Shown here piece by piece: positions 42,600 through 51,862 of a DNA stretch of 55,711 nucleotides (position 1 is the stretch's first letter; each line of letters begins with the position of its first letter). Origin of the DNA: Bermanella sp034110565 (GTDB lineage: Bacteria; Pseudomonadota; Gammaproteobacteria; Pseudomonadales; Oceanobacteraceae); NCBI GenBank assembly GCA_034110565.1, contig JAWUYY010000035.1, forward strand, positions 1-55,711. Reading direction: 5' to 3'. The position numbers and the translations under genes were made by a program. The notes under the pieces are model-generated. The model did no database searches, had not been told where the DNA came from, and worked only from the letters and a program-made list of their open reading frames with translations.

Positions 42600-44324
42600 T
42601 TAATTACTGCTAATCGCGCTGTTTGCTTTATCTATTAGATTGCCCGCGTGATTCATCACATGGAAAATTAAGCTTTGTTCATTAGTACCGGTAACCAAGT
42701 GTGATCCAGGACCTTTCGCATAGATACCCACATCTTCACCTGCATGGGTTTCTGAACCTAATGGCACAAGCGCTTCTTGGTGGAAGCCAGGATTTGAAGT
42801 TTCGACTAATGTTAAGTCTTGACGACCCGACACAGCACCAATCCCATCACCATAAGCACTGTCAGCATCTGTTTCAGTGCCACTATTACGGAAACCAAGG
42901 CCATTCATGTAACCCACGGTAGTGTAAGGCATTCCATCACTTGCAAGCGCAGGAGTGTTATCGCCAACAGACACGACTTTACCTAAAATTGGGTTACCAC
43001 GTTTTGGGTAGCCGGCAATGGTAAACACATGAGAGTGGTCAGCGGTGACTATGATTAAAGTGTCTTCAGGGTTTGTGTTATTCACCGCAGCTTGCACCGC
43101 TTTTGATAACTCAATGGTATCTCCTAGTGCGTTATAAGCATTGCCTGCATGGTGGGCGTGATCAATTCGACCCGCCTCAACACTTAAGAAGAAACCTTTA
43201 TCGTTATTATCCAACACCTTAATGGCGGTCTCAGTCATCTCACTTAACGATGGCTCACCGGCTACATCATTTGCACGATCGGCTTCGTATTGCATGTGGC
43301 TTTCGTTGAACAAACCAAATACACGTTCAGTCTTTTCAGTATCGATGGCATCAAACCCTGCTTGATCCATTACATACTGACCATTTGTATATTTAGCGCT
43401 CCACTCTGTTACTAGGTTACGAGAATCGGTACGATCACCTTCAACTGCACTGACAGCATCCGCTGAATTAGCAGCCGCATCTTTTGGTAAAAAGTGACGA
43501 CGACCACCACCCATTACCACTTCGATACCGTCTACATCTAAACCAGTGAAACGTGCCTCTAGATTGCTTTCAAAATTCACAAGTTGAGAAGCGATATCTT
43601 CACAGGCAGCTGCTTGTGCTGGCATATCGGAATTATCTTCCCAATTACGTTCAGCACTTTTTGCATAAGTCGATGCAGGCGTTGCATGAGTCACGCGAGC
43701 CGTACTCACAACACCTGTGCTCAAACCGGCCATTTCTGCAAGTTCTAGAGCCGTTACTAGCTCATTGCCGGCAACCGTTGAACAATCACCGCGAACAACG
43801 CCTTCACCAACACCGATCACACCAGCATCTGTTTTAACACCCGTCATCATGGCAGTCATAGTGCCCGCTGAGTCTGGGGTTTGTGCGTCGACGTTATAGG
43901 TTTTAGATAAACCAGAGAATGGAAACTTACCAAAGCTTAATTGGTTTTCTTCGCCTAGTTTACCCTTTAGTTGGCCATCTAAAATACGTGCCGCTGTTAC
44001 AGTAGAAATACCCATACCATCGCCCACGAAAAGAATAATATTTTTGGCGCTGCCTTTATTATTATTGGCTGCTTTATATTCTTCAATGGCGCTTTCAATT
44101 TCAGCTTCACCATCGACAAACCATACATTAGAAGTAGAGTTTGCTATGTCACTGGCAGATAAGCGCAAATCAACCGGTGCTGGATCTGGAGTCGGTGTCG
44201 GAGTCGGGGTTTGTGTTTTAGGCTCTTCAACGACGTCTTTTTTGCTGTCAGAACTTGACCCGCACGCAGCGAGTAATGTCATCGCCGCTAAAATAGAAGC
44301 GCGTAGTAATGTTTGCTTATTCAT
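42600..44324 (-). CDS. Alkaline phosphatase, lipoprotein form
   Basis: The 574-residue protein has a lipobox ('LLAACGSSSDS', Cys about 21) followed by a Thr/Pro linker ('TPTPTPTPDPAP') and then a PhoA-family alkaline phosphatase domain. The nucleophile Ser (about 152) lies in 'TPDSAGTMTAMM', metal ligands in 'ILFVGDGMG', 'EAGRIDHAHHAGNAYNAL', 'IVTADHSHVFT' and 'GSETHAGEDV'. It would release phosphate from organic esters at the outer membrane. It is very similar to the phosphatase gene just upstream (15-base gap), so the pair arose by tandem duplication and then one gained a lipoprotein leader. Activity should be zinc-dependent. Transcription is probably from the PhoB site upstream of the first copy. 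Confidence 0.9.
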   Translation of the reverse strand: MNKQTLLRASILAAMTLLAACGSSSDSKKDVVEEPKTQTPTPTPTPDPAPVDLRLSASDIANSTSNVWFVDGEAEIESAIEEYKAANNNKGSAKNIILFVGDGMGISTVTAARILDGQLKGKLGEENQLSFGKFPFSGLSKTYNVDAQTPDSAGTMTAMMTGVKTDAGVIGVGEGVVRGDCSTVAGNELVTALELAEMAGLSTGVVSTARVTHATPASTYAKSAERNWEDNSDMPAQAAACEDIASQLVNFESNLEARFTGLDVDGIEVVMGGGRRHFLPKDAAANSADAVSAVEGDRTDSRNLVTEWSAKYTNGQYVMDQAGFDAIDTEKTERVFGLFNESHMQYEADRANDVAGEPSLSEMTETAIKVLDNNDKGFFLSVEAGRIDHAHHAGNAYNALGDTIELSKAVQAAVNNTNPEDTLIIVTADHSHVFTIAGYPKRGNPILGKVVSVGDNTPALASDGMPYTTVGYMNGLGFRNSGTETDADSAYGDGIGAVSGRQDLTLVETSNPGFHQEALVPLGSETHAGEDVGIYAKGPGSHLVTGTNEQSLIFHVMNHAGNLIDKANSAISSN

Positions 44325-44339
44325 TTCAATTAATCCTTT

Positions 44340-45920
44340 TTATTTCACTAAACCAAGTGCTTTATTGATAACGTGGAAAATAACACTTTGCTCAACCACA
44401 CCTTGAACCAACTGAGAACTAGGGCCACTTGCGTGAATGGCAACATCTTCACCGGCATGAGTCTCAGAACCTAATGGCACTAATGTTTCTTGATGGTAGC
44501 CAGGCTCTTCAGTATTAACAGCCGCCAGATCTACACGACCAATAACAGCAGGGGATGAATACGCAGTATCTGCATCCGTCTCAGCACCACCATCTCGGAA
44601 ACCAAGGCCATTCATGTAACCGACCGTTGTATATGGCATGCCGTCAGACGCAGTCGCTGGATCCGTTTCACCCACAGACACAACTTTACCTAAAATTGGA
44701 TTACCACGTTTAGGGTAACCTGCAATTGTGAACACGTGACCATGGTCAGCTGTCACAAGAATCAGGGTGTCTTCTGGATTGGTATTGTCATAAGCGGCTT
44801 TCACTGCTTTTGACAATTCAATGGCTTCATTCAATGCGTTGTAAGCATTACCCGCATGGTGTGCATGGTCAACTCGACCAGATTCTACCATCAAGAAATA
44901 ACCTTTATCGTTGTTATCTAAAATATCAACGGCTTTGCTTGTCATTTCAGTTAGTGATGGCTCACCAGCAATATCATTGCCGCGGTCCGCTTCATACTGC
45001 ATGTGGCTTTCATTAAACAGTGCAAATAATTTTTTAGTTTTGCCAGCATCAACACCATCAAAACCAGTTTGGTCCATAACGTATGTACCGTCGGTATATT
45101 GGGTTTGCCACTCAGTGATGAGATTACGCTCATCCGTGCGATCCCCTTCTACAGAGCTAACCGCATCGGCTGAATTGGCTGCCGCATCTTTTGGTAGGAA
45201 GTGACGACGACCGCCACCCATGACCACTTCGATACCATCAACATTTACGCCATCGAAACGGGCTTCTAAGTTGCTTTCAAAATTGACTAGCTGAGAGGCG
45301 ATATCTTCACAACCCAGTTCTACCGCTTCGCTTGGCATATCTGAGATGTCTTCCCAATTACGATCAGCACTTTTTGCATACGTGGCGGCAGGAGTTGCAT
45401 GAGTAATACGCGCAGTACTGATAACACCAGTAGATAGGCCAGCTATTTCAGCCAACTCTAATGCGGTTACCACTTCATGACCGGCAACGGTTGAACAGTC
45501 GCCGCGTTCAATATTTTCATCAACACCAATAACACCTACATCCGTCTTAACACCAGACATCATCGCTGTCATAGTGCCTGCAGAGTCCGGCGTTTGTGCA
45601 TCTACATTATACGTTTTAGCCAATGCGCTATAAGGGAACTTTTCAAATGATAAATACCCTTCTTCACCAGGCAGGTTATTTTGTTGACCCTCAAGAATAC
45701 GAGCGGCTGTTAATGTCGACACCCCCATGCCGTCACCTACAAATAAAATAACATTCTTGGCTTTGGTTAATGCTGTGGCTGCGGCTTTATCCGTTACTAT
45801 GGTTTCGGAATCGGTGAACCAGGTGCTGTTTTTTTGAACATCTGGAATCACGTCAGCCCAAGTGGTCGCGCTAATTAACAGCGATAACACACTGGGCACG
45901 GCTAAACTGTGCTTGATCAT
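44340..45920 (-). CDS. Alkaline phosphatase, periplasmic form
   Basis: The 526-residue PhoA-family enzyme has a Sec signal peptide ('HSLAVPSVLSLLISATTWA') without lipobox. The nucleophile Ser (about 113) lies in 'TPDSAGTMTAMMSGVKTD', with 'VILFVGDGMGVST', 'ESGRVDHAHHAGNAYNAL' and 'ILVTADHGHVFTIAGYPKRGNP' giving the Zn and Mg ligands, and 'GSETHAGEDVAIHASGP' the last His. It hydrolyses phosphate monoesters in the periplasm. It is the first gene of a tandem pair and its upstream region has a multiple PhoB box, so it should be induced by phosphate starvation. It is longer than E. coli PhoA, as in many marine bacteria. Confidence 0.92.
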   Translation of the reverse strand: MIKHSLAVPSVLSLLISATTWADVIPDVQKNSTWFTDSETIVTDKAAATALTKAKNVILFVGDGMGVSTLTAARILEGQQNNLPGEEGYLSFEKFPYSALAKTYNVDAQTPDSAGTMTAMMSGVKTDVGVIGVDENIERGDCSTVAGHEVVTALELAEIAGLSTGVISTARITHATPAATYAKSADRNWEDISDMPSEAVELGCEDIASQLVNFESNLEARFDGVNVDGIEVVMGGGRRHFLPKDAAANSADAVSSVEGDRTDERNLITEWQTQYTDGTYVMDQTGFDGVDAGKTKKLFALFNESHMQYEADRGNDIAGEPSLTEMTSKAVDILDNNDKGYFLMVESGRVDHAHHAGNAYNALNEAIELSKAVKAAYDNTNPEDTLILVTADHGHVFTIAGYPKRGNPILGKVVSVGETDPATASDGMPYTTVGYMNGLGFRDGGAETDADTAYSSPAVIGRVDLAAVNTEEPGYHQETLVPLGSETHAGEDVAIHASGPSSQLVQGVVEQSVIFHVINKALGLVK

Positions 45921-46027
45921 AAATTACCCCAAATTTTTTCATTATGATTATTAGAGCGAAGTGAATACAGATATCACCGCACTTTGAATATTGCTGGGGT
46001 AGATTAGTTTGAGAGTTTGTCAATTGT

Positions 46028-46056
46028 GTGAAAGTGATGTGGCAGAAATAAGACAG
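46028..46056 (-). promoter_or_regulatory. Tandem Pho box (PhoB binding site)
   Basis: Read on the minus strand, three 7-base units (CTGTCTT, CTGCCAC, CTTTCAC) are spaced exactly 11 bases apart with 4-base spacers. The first 18 bases match the CTGTCATAWAWCTGTCAY consensus at 15 positions by my count. It lies about 110 bases before the first alkaline phosphatase start, and after the mgtC stop. This predicts PhoR/PhoB control of the two phosphatase genes. Confidence 0.75.
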
Positions 46057-46076
46057 TAGCTAAAACGGATAAAATA

Positions 46077-46559
46077 CTACTTTCGCTTAGATTTGAAATT
46101 TTTAACTTTAGAGTGCACGCCTCGACTAAATGCCTTTGTGTTTTCTTCCAATAGGTCCACGCCCCATAAAATCAGCACCACCACAAACGAGACCTTCACC
46201 GCTTCTTGTAAGTGATCGGTGGCGATCATCACGCCAATAGCCGCAAGTACCCAGATGGTGGCTGCCGATGTCACCCCAACAACAGCACCATCTTTTGCCA
46301 ACATAACACCGGCACCAAGAAAACCAATGCCCGTAATGACTTGCCCGATAACGCGAGAAGGGTCAACCACGGAACCTTCTAACATAAACGCGGTGGATAG
46401 AAATAAATAGGTACCCAGAATAATCAACGCGGAGGTTCGAATACCAACCGGCTTACCTCTTAATTGGCGCTCAAGGCCAATCACAGCTGCACAAAAAATA
46501 GCCGTGCCGATGGCAGGCCAACTATAAGGCTCTATTGAAAAAAACGCGTGTAAATCCAT
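46077..46559 (-). CDS. MgtC/SapB family membrane protein
   Basis: The 160-residue protein has about four membrane helices and the family signatures 'AAVIGLERQLRGKPVGIRTSALIILGTYLF', 'DPSRVIGQVITGIGFLGAGVMLAKDG' and 'VGVTSAATIWVLAAIGV'. It is a short form, lacking the cytoplasmic ACT-like domain of Salmonella MgtC. MgtC-like proteins affect Mg/phosphate homeostasis and ATP synthase in pathogens. The gene starts five bases after the ptsP stop, so both are likely co-transcribed. A phosphatase operon with a PhoB box follows directly downstream. A link to phosphate balance is suggestive only. Confidence 0.9.
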   Translation of the reverse strand: MDLHAFFSIEPYSWPAIGTAIFCAAVIGLERQLRGKPVGIRTSALIILGTYLFLSTAFMLEGSVVDPSRVIGQVITGIGFLGAGVMLAKDGAVVGVTSAATIWVLAAIGVMIATDHLQEAVKVSFVVVLILWGVDLLEENTKAFSRGVHSKVKNFKSKRK

Positions 46560-46564
46560 CTAGA

Positions 46565-48823
46565 CTAAGTCTCCACTGAAGCCTGTTGATTTCTCATGTA
46601 TTCATTGAAGCCCACTTGCTCTAAGTGCTCATTCACTAATGCACGAATTGCTTCGTTACTTTCTAAGCTTAACGCTTGCTTCAATACGGCTTGGCATTGC
46701 AGCAAAGACAAGCAACGAATAAGGTATTTGATTTTAGGTAATTTAGCCGCACTCATGGATAAGCGCTTAATACCCATCCCCAACAGCAACACCACGGCAA
46801 TAGGGTCTGCGGCCATCTCTCCACATAAACTTAAAGGTAGATCATGGCGACGAGCCAGCTCGACTATGCGATTCACCTCGTGCAATACCGCAGGATGAAC
46901 ATGATCATAACGATCCGCTACCCGTGAGTTGTTACGGTCAAGTGCCAGCAAGTATTGGCTTAAATCATTTGAGCCAATAGAAATGAAATCAATGTACTTC
47001 GCCCAAAAAGGAATTTGTGAAATAGCCGCAGGTACTTCCACCATGACGCCCACTTTCGGTCGACTCACCTGAATTCCTTCTTCGGTTAACTGTGCCAAGG
47101 CATCATCTAACAACTCTAAGAAGGTGGTTAACTCGTTAGTAGAGATCACCATGGGCAATAAGATATGTAAATTATCTTGTCGACTCGCCGCACGAATCAT
47201 GGCCCGAACCTGAGTCATCAATAATTGAATATTATCTAGGGTAAAGCGAATACCACGCCAACCTAATGCAGGATTTGCTTCTTGATGTATAGGAAAATAA
47301 GGCAGCTGCTTATCACCACCAATATCCAAGGTACGCATATAAACGGGCTTGTTTTCATAAGCTTGTAGTACTCGCTCGTAAACTTGTACCTGCTCATCTT
47401 CACTGGGAAAACTATCACGCACCATAAACGGGATTTCGGTGCGATATAAACCAACCCCTTCAGCACCGCTTTTTAAACCAGGAGTAATATCTGCCAACAA
47501 CCCGGTATTAGTAAACAATTCTAATACGTGACCATCTGTGGTTTGTGCTGGTAAATCTTTTAATAAAGACAGCTGTTTTTTTAGAATTTTTTCTTTTTCT
47601 ATCAGCCTGTTGTATTCGTTGGCAACTATCTCCGTGGGGTACAAAATAATCTGCCCTTCGTTGCCATCCACGATCATTTGATCGCCGTCATTCAAACCTT
47701 TTAGCGTTCCTGTGCCCATAACCGCAGGAATACCCATGGCATTAGCCAGTACCGCAGTATGAGACAAGCTTGAACCTTCAAAGCACACAATACCCACTAG
47801 TTTCTTAACCGGCACCGCCGCTATATCCGATACGCTGACCTGCACACCCGTTAAAATAACGGGTCCATCAATTTGATTAACATTAACGCCTTTCGCGCCG
47901 CGCCATGAATTGTAAAGCTTGTTACCTAGATGCACGATGTCTTCGGCCCTTGCACGAAAATAGACATCATCCATTGCGTGAAAAATCTCAGCATAATGAT
48001 TAATGGCTAATTTAAGTGCGTAAGGTAACCAATGACCTGAACGAATTTCAGTGTTCACTTTTTCAATCAGCGCTTGATCCGCTAACAACATACGATAAGC
48101 ATCAAATATACCGGATACAGAATCCGGCATGCCCTGACCCAACGCCACTTGCTCTGCTTGAATATCCGCCTTAACGGTTTCAAGTAACTGCTGCCATTGG
48201 GCAACACTGGCTTCAATATTTTCACATTGAGCATCGGGGACGGTATTGAGTTCGCCACTTAAACATAAGCGCACTTTACCAACACCAATACCCGGAGCGC
48301 CTTTGACACCAAAATGGCGATCGTTTTGATCTTCCATTTTTGTTTCTAATGGAATATTAGATACGATCAGTGCCAACTGAGAAGCCAAGGCCACCAAGAA
48401 GCCTTCGCTTTCTTTACTTAACCATTCAGCTTTACGACTTTGTACAACTAATACACCTATGACCTTGCCAAATAAAACCAAAGGCACGCCACAAAAACTG
48501 ACTACCTTTTCTTCTTGGGTTTGCGGTAAGTAAAAATAATGTTCGTGGGCCGCAGCATCTTTCACGTTCACTGGGTGACGACTTTTTGCCACTAATCCAA
48601 CAAGGCCTTTGCCATAAGGAATCGTTACAACTGTTTTATGCTTTAAACCATGACTAGCCAACAACACCATATCTTTGTGTTCGTTTGCGCGATACAAGCT
48701 GCACACGTCAACCTGAATCACATCACTAATAGAATCTACAATTAATGACACCTGTGCAGAAGCCGTATCCGCAAGGGCTACCTGCTGTACGATGCGTGTT
48801 AACTGTAAGATAGTATTGTTCAT
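46565..48823 (-). CDS. ptsP: Nitrogen-PTS phosphotransferase (enzyme I-Ntr)
   Basis: From ATG 48823 the product has 752 residues; this start places the phospho-His of 'GSSLSHTAVLANAMGIPAVMG' at about 355, matching E. coli PtsP. Residues about 1-160 form a GAF domain ('VDVCSLYRANEHKDMVLLASHGL', 'FCGVPLVLFGKVIGVLVVQSRK'), followed by the EI N-terminal and PEP-binding parts ('GLYRTEIPFM', 'FISIGSNDLSQYLLALDRNN', 'LSLCGEMAADP'). It transfers phosphate from PEP to NPr in the regulatory nitrogen PTS. A GAF domain is known to sense glutamine or 2-oxoglutarate in relatives. The nudH gene usually next to it is absent; mgtC follows instead. Confidence 0.94.
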   Translation of the reverse strand: MNNTILQLTRIVQQVALADTASAQVSLIVDSISDVIQVDVCSLYRANEHKDMVLLASHGLKHKTVVTIPYGKGLVGLVAKSRHPVNVKDAAAHEHYFYLPQTQEEKVVSFCGVPLVLFGKVIGVLVVQSRKAEWLSKESEGFLVALASQLALIVSNIPLETKMEDQNDRHFGVKGAPGIGVGKVRLCLSGELNTVPDAQCENIEASVAQWQQLLETVKADIQAEQVALGQGMPDSVSGIFDAYRMLLADQALIEKVNTEIRSGHWLPYALKLAINHYAEIFHAMDDVYFRARAEDIVHLGNKLYNSWRGAKGVNVNQIDGPVILTGVQVSVSDIAAVPVKKLVGIVCFEGSSLSHTAVLANAMGIPAVMGTGTLKGLNDGDQMIVDGNEGQIILYPTEIVANEYNRLIEKEKILKKQLSLLKDLPAQTTDGHVLELFTNTGLLADITPGLKSGAEGVGLYRTEIPFMVRDSFPSEDEQVQVYERVLQAYENKPVYMRTLDIGGDKQLPYFPIHQEANPALGWRGIRFTLDNIQLLMTQVRAMIRAASRQDNLHILLPMVISTNELTTFLELLDDALAQLTEEGIQVSRPKVGVMVEVPAAISQIPFWAKYIDFISIGSNDLSQYLLALDRNNSRVADRYDHVHPAVLHEVNRIVELARRHDLPLSLCGEMAADPIAVVLLLGMGIKRLSMSAAKLPKIKYLIRCLSLLQCQAVLKQALSLESNEAIRALVNEHLEQVGFNEYMRNQQASVET

Positions 48824-48892
48824 AGCGTACTCATAAAAAGCCAAATACTTGCCCGTATAAAGGCGGCAAGTATAGCAGTTTTAAAACGTATT

Positions 48893-49984
48893 TTATTGAT
48901 CGAGATTACATAAGGTACCGAGCAAAGTCAGAAACGCGGCTACGGATGTTTTCGGTGCGGTTTCAGACAACGTATGGTAACCCGATGTGGGTATTTGTAA
49001 TGTGGTGCCGTCTACTAATCCATTGGAAGATGAAATAATACGACCTAACTCCGTTGACCCCATTGAATGAGGCTGCTCGCCCTTGGCAATTAGCTCTTTA
49101 TTCAACTGCTCAACATATGCATCTTTAAACAAATAACTAATGCCTAGTTGCCCACATGTATCTTGTAGCTTTTGTGTCAGCGCCTTATTAAATGGCGCGT
49201 TAGCATCTTGATGACGCAATACTAGGTGCTGCGCACTGGCAGCGGCTATATCGGGAAATGGGCTTGTATCCACCACAATCAGTTGGTTGGTTGAGCCGCC
49301 AAAGCGACGAAACCACTCCAATAGATAACGCCAACTCTTGCCAGCTTCTTCTTGTGCTGTGAAAAATGCGGTTCCTTGAAAGCCCTTTTCAAACAAATAT
49401 ACCAATGCCGCTGCGGTTAAAACATTATCAAGCTGACCCGCAATGGTATCGGTTGAAACTTTAAGTTTATCAATGAATGCCACTGGTGTGCCTGCCACTA
49501 AATGCTCTAGGCCGTGCAGTTCAAAGATAAGGTTATTGCGAAACTCGCAAATATAAGCATTTGTAATATCACCACGACCACGGTAAGCACCGGACCAAGG
49601 CTCGTATGCGTAAACCGATTCATTTTGAAAGCGGTATACGATCTTTTTCATTAACTGCTCAGCAACCGAGTTGCCCAGCAAATCAGACCGAGCGCCAGAC
49701 ACAAACGCTGCATACTGGAATTCATTGGGGCCGGTACACATTAAACCGTGACGATCTATGTGAGCTGAAAACATCAAACTATCTGGATCATTACCTTGGG
49801 CGACTAATAAGCCCTCATACCAGGTTACCTTGGCGCCACGCTCTTCTAATTCACGCTGCAACACTCGGAAAAAAGAATGCTCCGCCCCCACAACACTTGG
49901 GTTACGTAACAAAGAAGATAATAAATCCAGAAAACCGTCAGGGATATCACGGCCAGTAAAGGCTTTGGTCATTAACGTGTCCAT
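48893..49984 (-). CDS. M42-type metallopeptidase
   Basis: The 363-residue protein resembles M42 glutamyl aminopeptidases/endoglucanase-like peptidases. Candidate ligands are the His and Asp of 'FSAHIDRHGLM', Asp of 'IAGQLDNVLTAAA', the Glu pair in 'FFTAQEEAGKSW', Asp in 'IVVDTSPFPD' and His of 'TSGYHTLSE', which together give two metal sites as expected. It probably trims peptides in the cytoplasm; there is no signal peptide. It lies 69 bases upstream of ptsP on the same strand, the position usually held by nudH. Substrate preference is not deducible. Start could also be the ATG four codons later. Confidence 0.8.
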   Translation of the reverse strand: MDTLMTKAFTGRDIPDGFLDLLSSLLRNPSVVGAEHSFFRVLQRELEERGAKVTWYEGLLVAQGNDPDSLMFSAHIDRHGLMCTGPNEFQYAAFVSGARSDLLGNSVAEQLMKKIVYRFQNESVYAYEPWSGAYRGRGDITNAYICEFRNNLIFELHGLEHLVAGTPVAFIDKLKVSTDTIAGQLDNVLTAAALVYLFEKGFQGTAFFTAQEEAGKSWRYLLEWFRRFGGSTNQLIVVDTSPFPDIAAASAQHLVLRHQDANAPFNKALTQKLQDTCGQLGISYLFKDAYVEQLNKELIAKGEQPHSMGSTELGRIISSSNGLVDGTTLQIPTSGYHTLSETAPKTSVAAFLTLLGTLCNLDQ

Positions 49985-50268
49985 AAAATAAGAATGACAT
50001 GGCTCAATGCCATTACCCGCTAGATACCACTGTTTATGGGGTTTGACAACAAAATTCCCCTTTCCTAAGTGATTAATAGCACAGCATCACTATTATCAGT
50101 CTAGCTGATGAAAAGCCCTATGCTTTTGTGTGCAAGCAAGACCGAACTAGTTAGGATATTTAAGCTCAAATACTCTACAATAGGGCCAGATTTTCATTGG
50201 GCCTAGCCCTACTAATTTATGGTCAATATCCTGTAAACACGTCTTGGCCTGCGACTTAATGGTGATAC

Positions 50269-50610
50269 ATGTCAAAATTCTTCTACAAAGGCAAGTCCAT
50301 GAAAAAGCCGGATCATACCAGCGCGGGCTTTGAAACGAACAAAACAGTACGCCTAGGTACTGACAAGGCACCTGCTAAAATCAGTGTGCAAAGCGAAGAG
50401 CGTAAGCAAGAACTTATCACTGTTTTTGAAGAAAATGGCTGGGCAAGCATTATTACAGTCGCTTCTGAAGTCGCTGAAGATGTTCGTGACCTCGATATTT
50501 TATTAAGCAAAAAAGAAGCATCTGCCGCGGTAAGTCAAAAGCAAGCCAGTCGGAATGACCCTTGCCCATGTGGTAGCGGTAAGAAATACAAAAAGTGCTG
50601 CGGAGCGTAA
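50269..50610 (+). CDS. SEC-C metal-binding motif protein (PBPRA1643 family)
   Basis: The 113-residue protein starts 'MSKFFYKGKSMKKPDHTSAGF' and ends with the SEC-C zinc motif 'RNDPCPCGSGKKYKKCCGA' (CxC...CC with a His-less form). The middle part ('LGTDKAPAKISVQSEERKQELITVFEENGWASIITVASEV') matches the PBPRA1643 family, small proteins of unknown function found in marine gammaproteobacteria. The motif is the same as the tail of SecA, so binding zinc and perhaps a partner protein or ribosome is plausible. It is alone, preceded by 284 bases of promoter-like DNA. The domain call is firm, the role unknown. Confidence 0.87.
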   Translation: MSKFFYKGKSMKKPDHTSAGFETNKTVRLGTDKAPAKISVQSEERKQELITVFEENGWASIITVASEVAEDVRDLDILLSKKEASAAVSQKQASRNDPCPCGSGKKYKKCCGA

Positions 50611-50620
50611 GCTCTCATTT

Positions 50621-50646
50621 AAGTCAGCAGGTTATCCTGCTGGCTT
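50621..50646. terminator. Hairpin between convergent SEC-C and AraC genes
   Basis: An 11-base stem with one G-T pair (50621-50631 with 50636-50646, loop TTAT) fills the short gap between the two stop codons. T-runs are weak on both sides, so termination is likely but not strong. Confidence 0.55.
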
Positions 50647-51650
50647 TAGATCATCTCAAATAACTTCTCTTTTGCATTGTAATAGTCTTTTGGATTTACT
50701 CCAAAGTGCACTTTAAAAAATTTACGAAAGCCCACCTGAGATTGAAACCCCAAAATACTCGCAATATCCTCTAACTCGTTATGCCTTTGAAACAAGCATA
50801 TCTTAATCAGCTCTCGCCTGACCATCTGGCAAATAAGTGAAAACGAACTGCCTTCAGCACTCAAACGCTTTTGTAATCCACGAGGGGATATATTCAAGGT
50901 ATCAGCTAAGTACTGACCATTGAAACTATCAGGAAAGTACTTTATTAACTGACTCATTGTACGATGCCGAAAATTTTGCTGACGCTTACCAAGCTGCCAA
51001 GCTTCCTGGAAACGGGTTAAATACACATCATGTAAATATTCATTTCTACTGGTAAGTAAAAGATGCTCGATAGAGCGATCAAACACGACCATAGATAACG
51101 GTGCATCAAAGACCACGTCACAATTAAACCTGTCTTGATATTCCCGTGCATAAACCGGTGCAGGGTAATCTAAATATAATGTTATTGGTTTTACATCTTC
51201 ATTAACCAAATCAGAAAAAATACTCAAACAAAAGCTGAAAAAATTTTCGCTGCAAAATCGTTTATGGCCGTAACCAATAGACTTTGCATACGGAAAACAC
51301 AACGCGATTGAAATATGTAATTCGTTTTTATGCAGAACAGGAAAAGGATTTAAACTTAAACGAGTATAATAGTCAGTCAAAATGGTTAAACCACTAATCA
51401 CATCGCGTGAGGTCGTAATTAAGCGCGAAAAATCACACGCATTCATAGGCTTTATTTGACGCCCAAATTCCAACCCTATACTTGAGTCAGGGCATTGTTC
51501 ATAAATACTATTAATAAGCTGATAGAAGTTTTTTACCGGATTTAATTCTGCGCACCTTTCACTAGCCGGCACCAAGGCTGGAATGATTTTAATACTTTGG
51601 TCTTTACTCATCACTTCAAGTAACAGCCGAAAATAAATATCACTAAACAT
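50646..51650 (-). CDS. AraC-family regulator with arabinose-binding-like N-terminus
   Basis: The 334-residue protein has an N-terminal domain of the type found in OruR/ArgR-like AraC proteins (about residues 1-210: 'QLINSIYEQCPDSSIGLEFGRQI', 'DFSRLITTSRDVISGLTILTDYYTRLSLNPFPV') and a C-terminal double helix-turn-helix (about 235-330: 'LADTLNISPRGLQKRLSAEGSSF', 'LEDIASILGFQSQVGFRKFFKVHFGVNPKDYYNA'). It is divergent from the lipase-foldase-like and SGNH hydrolase genes, with 212 bases between, so it probably controls them. Related regulators sit beside lipase genes in several gammaproteobacteria. The inducer is unknown but a fatty or hydrophobic compound is plausible. Confidence 0.87.
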   Translation of the reverse strand: MFSDIYFRLLLEVMSKDQSIKIIPALVPASERCAELNPVKNFYQLINSIYEQCPDSSIGLEFGRQIKPMNACDFSRLITTSRDVISGLTILTDYYTRLSLNPFPVLHKNELHISIALCFPYAKSIGYGHKRFCSENFFSFCLSIFSDLVNEDVKPITLYLDYPAPVYAREYQDRFNCDVVFDAPLSMVVFDRSIEHLLLTSRNEYLHDVYLTRFQEAWQLGKRQQNFRHRTMSQLIKYFPDSFNGQYLADTLNISPRGLQKRLSAEGSSFSLICQMVRRELIKICLFQRHNELEDIASILGFQSQVGFRKFFKVHFGVNPKDYYNAKEKLFEMI

Positions 51651-51711
51651 GATAATACACTCAACTTAAATATTAATAGGTTGTACTTTTTATTTTTATT
51701 TTCGTCAGATT

Positions 51712-51752
51712 TAGCCAACTAAACAACCTTGGCGATTACTGACATAGCCAAC
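51712..51752. promoter_or_regulatory. Candidate AraC-protein site: direct repeats 33 bases apart
   Basis: The octamer TAGCCAAC occurs at 51712-51719 and 51745-51752, spaced 33 bases (about three helix turns), with TTGGC (51729-51733) inverted between them. Direct half-sites on one face are typical for AraC dimers. It lies about 110 bases before the foldase-like gene. Confidence 0.4.
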
Positions 51753-51862
51753 GCTTAAATCACTAGTAAGATTCAATATGTCTGTTTTTCATAATTTTTC
51801 CTAGGTCAGTTTAAGACGAAGTGGATAAATAATAATAACAAAAATAATAAAAGGCACATAAC

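Noticed and set aside
50147..50371. 74-codon minus-strand frame across the SEC-C gene start
   Set aside because: It overlaps the conserved start of the SEC-C protein and has Cys/Trp-rich random-looking sequence with no domain.
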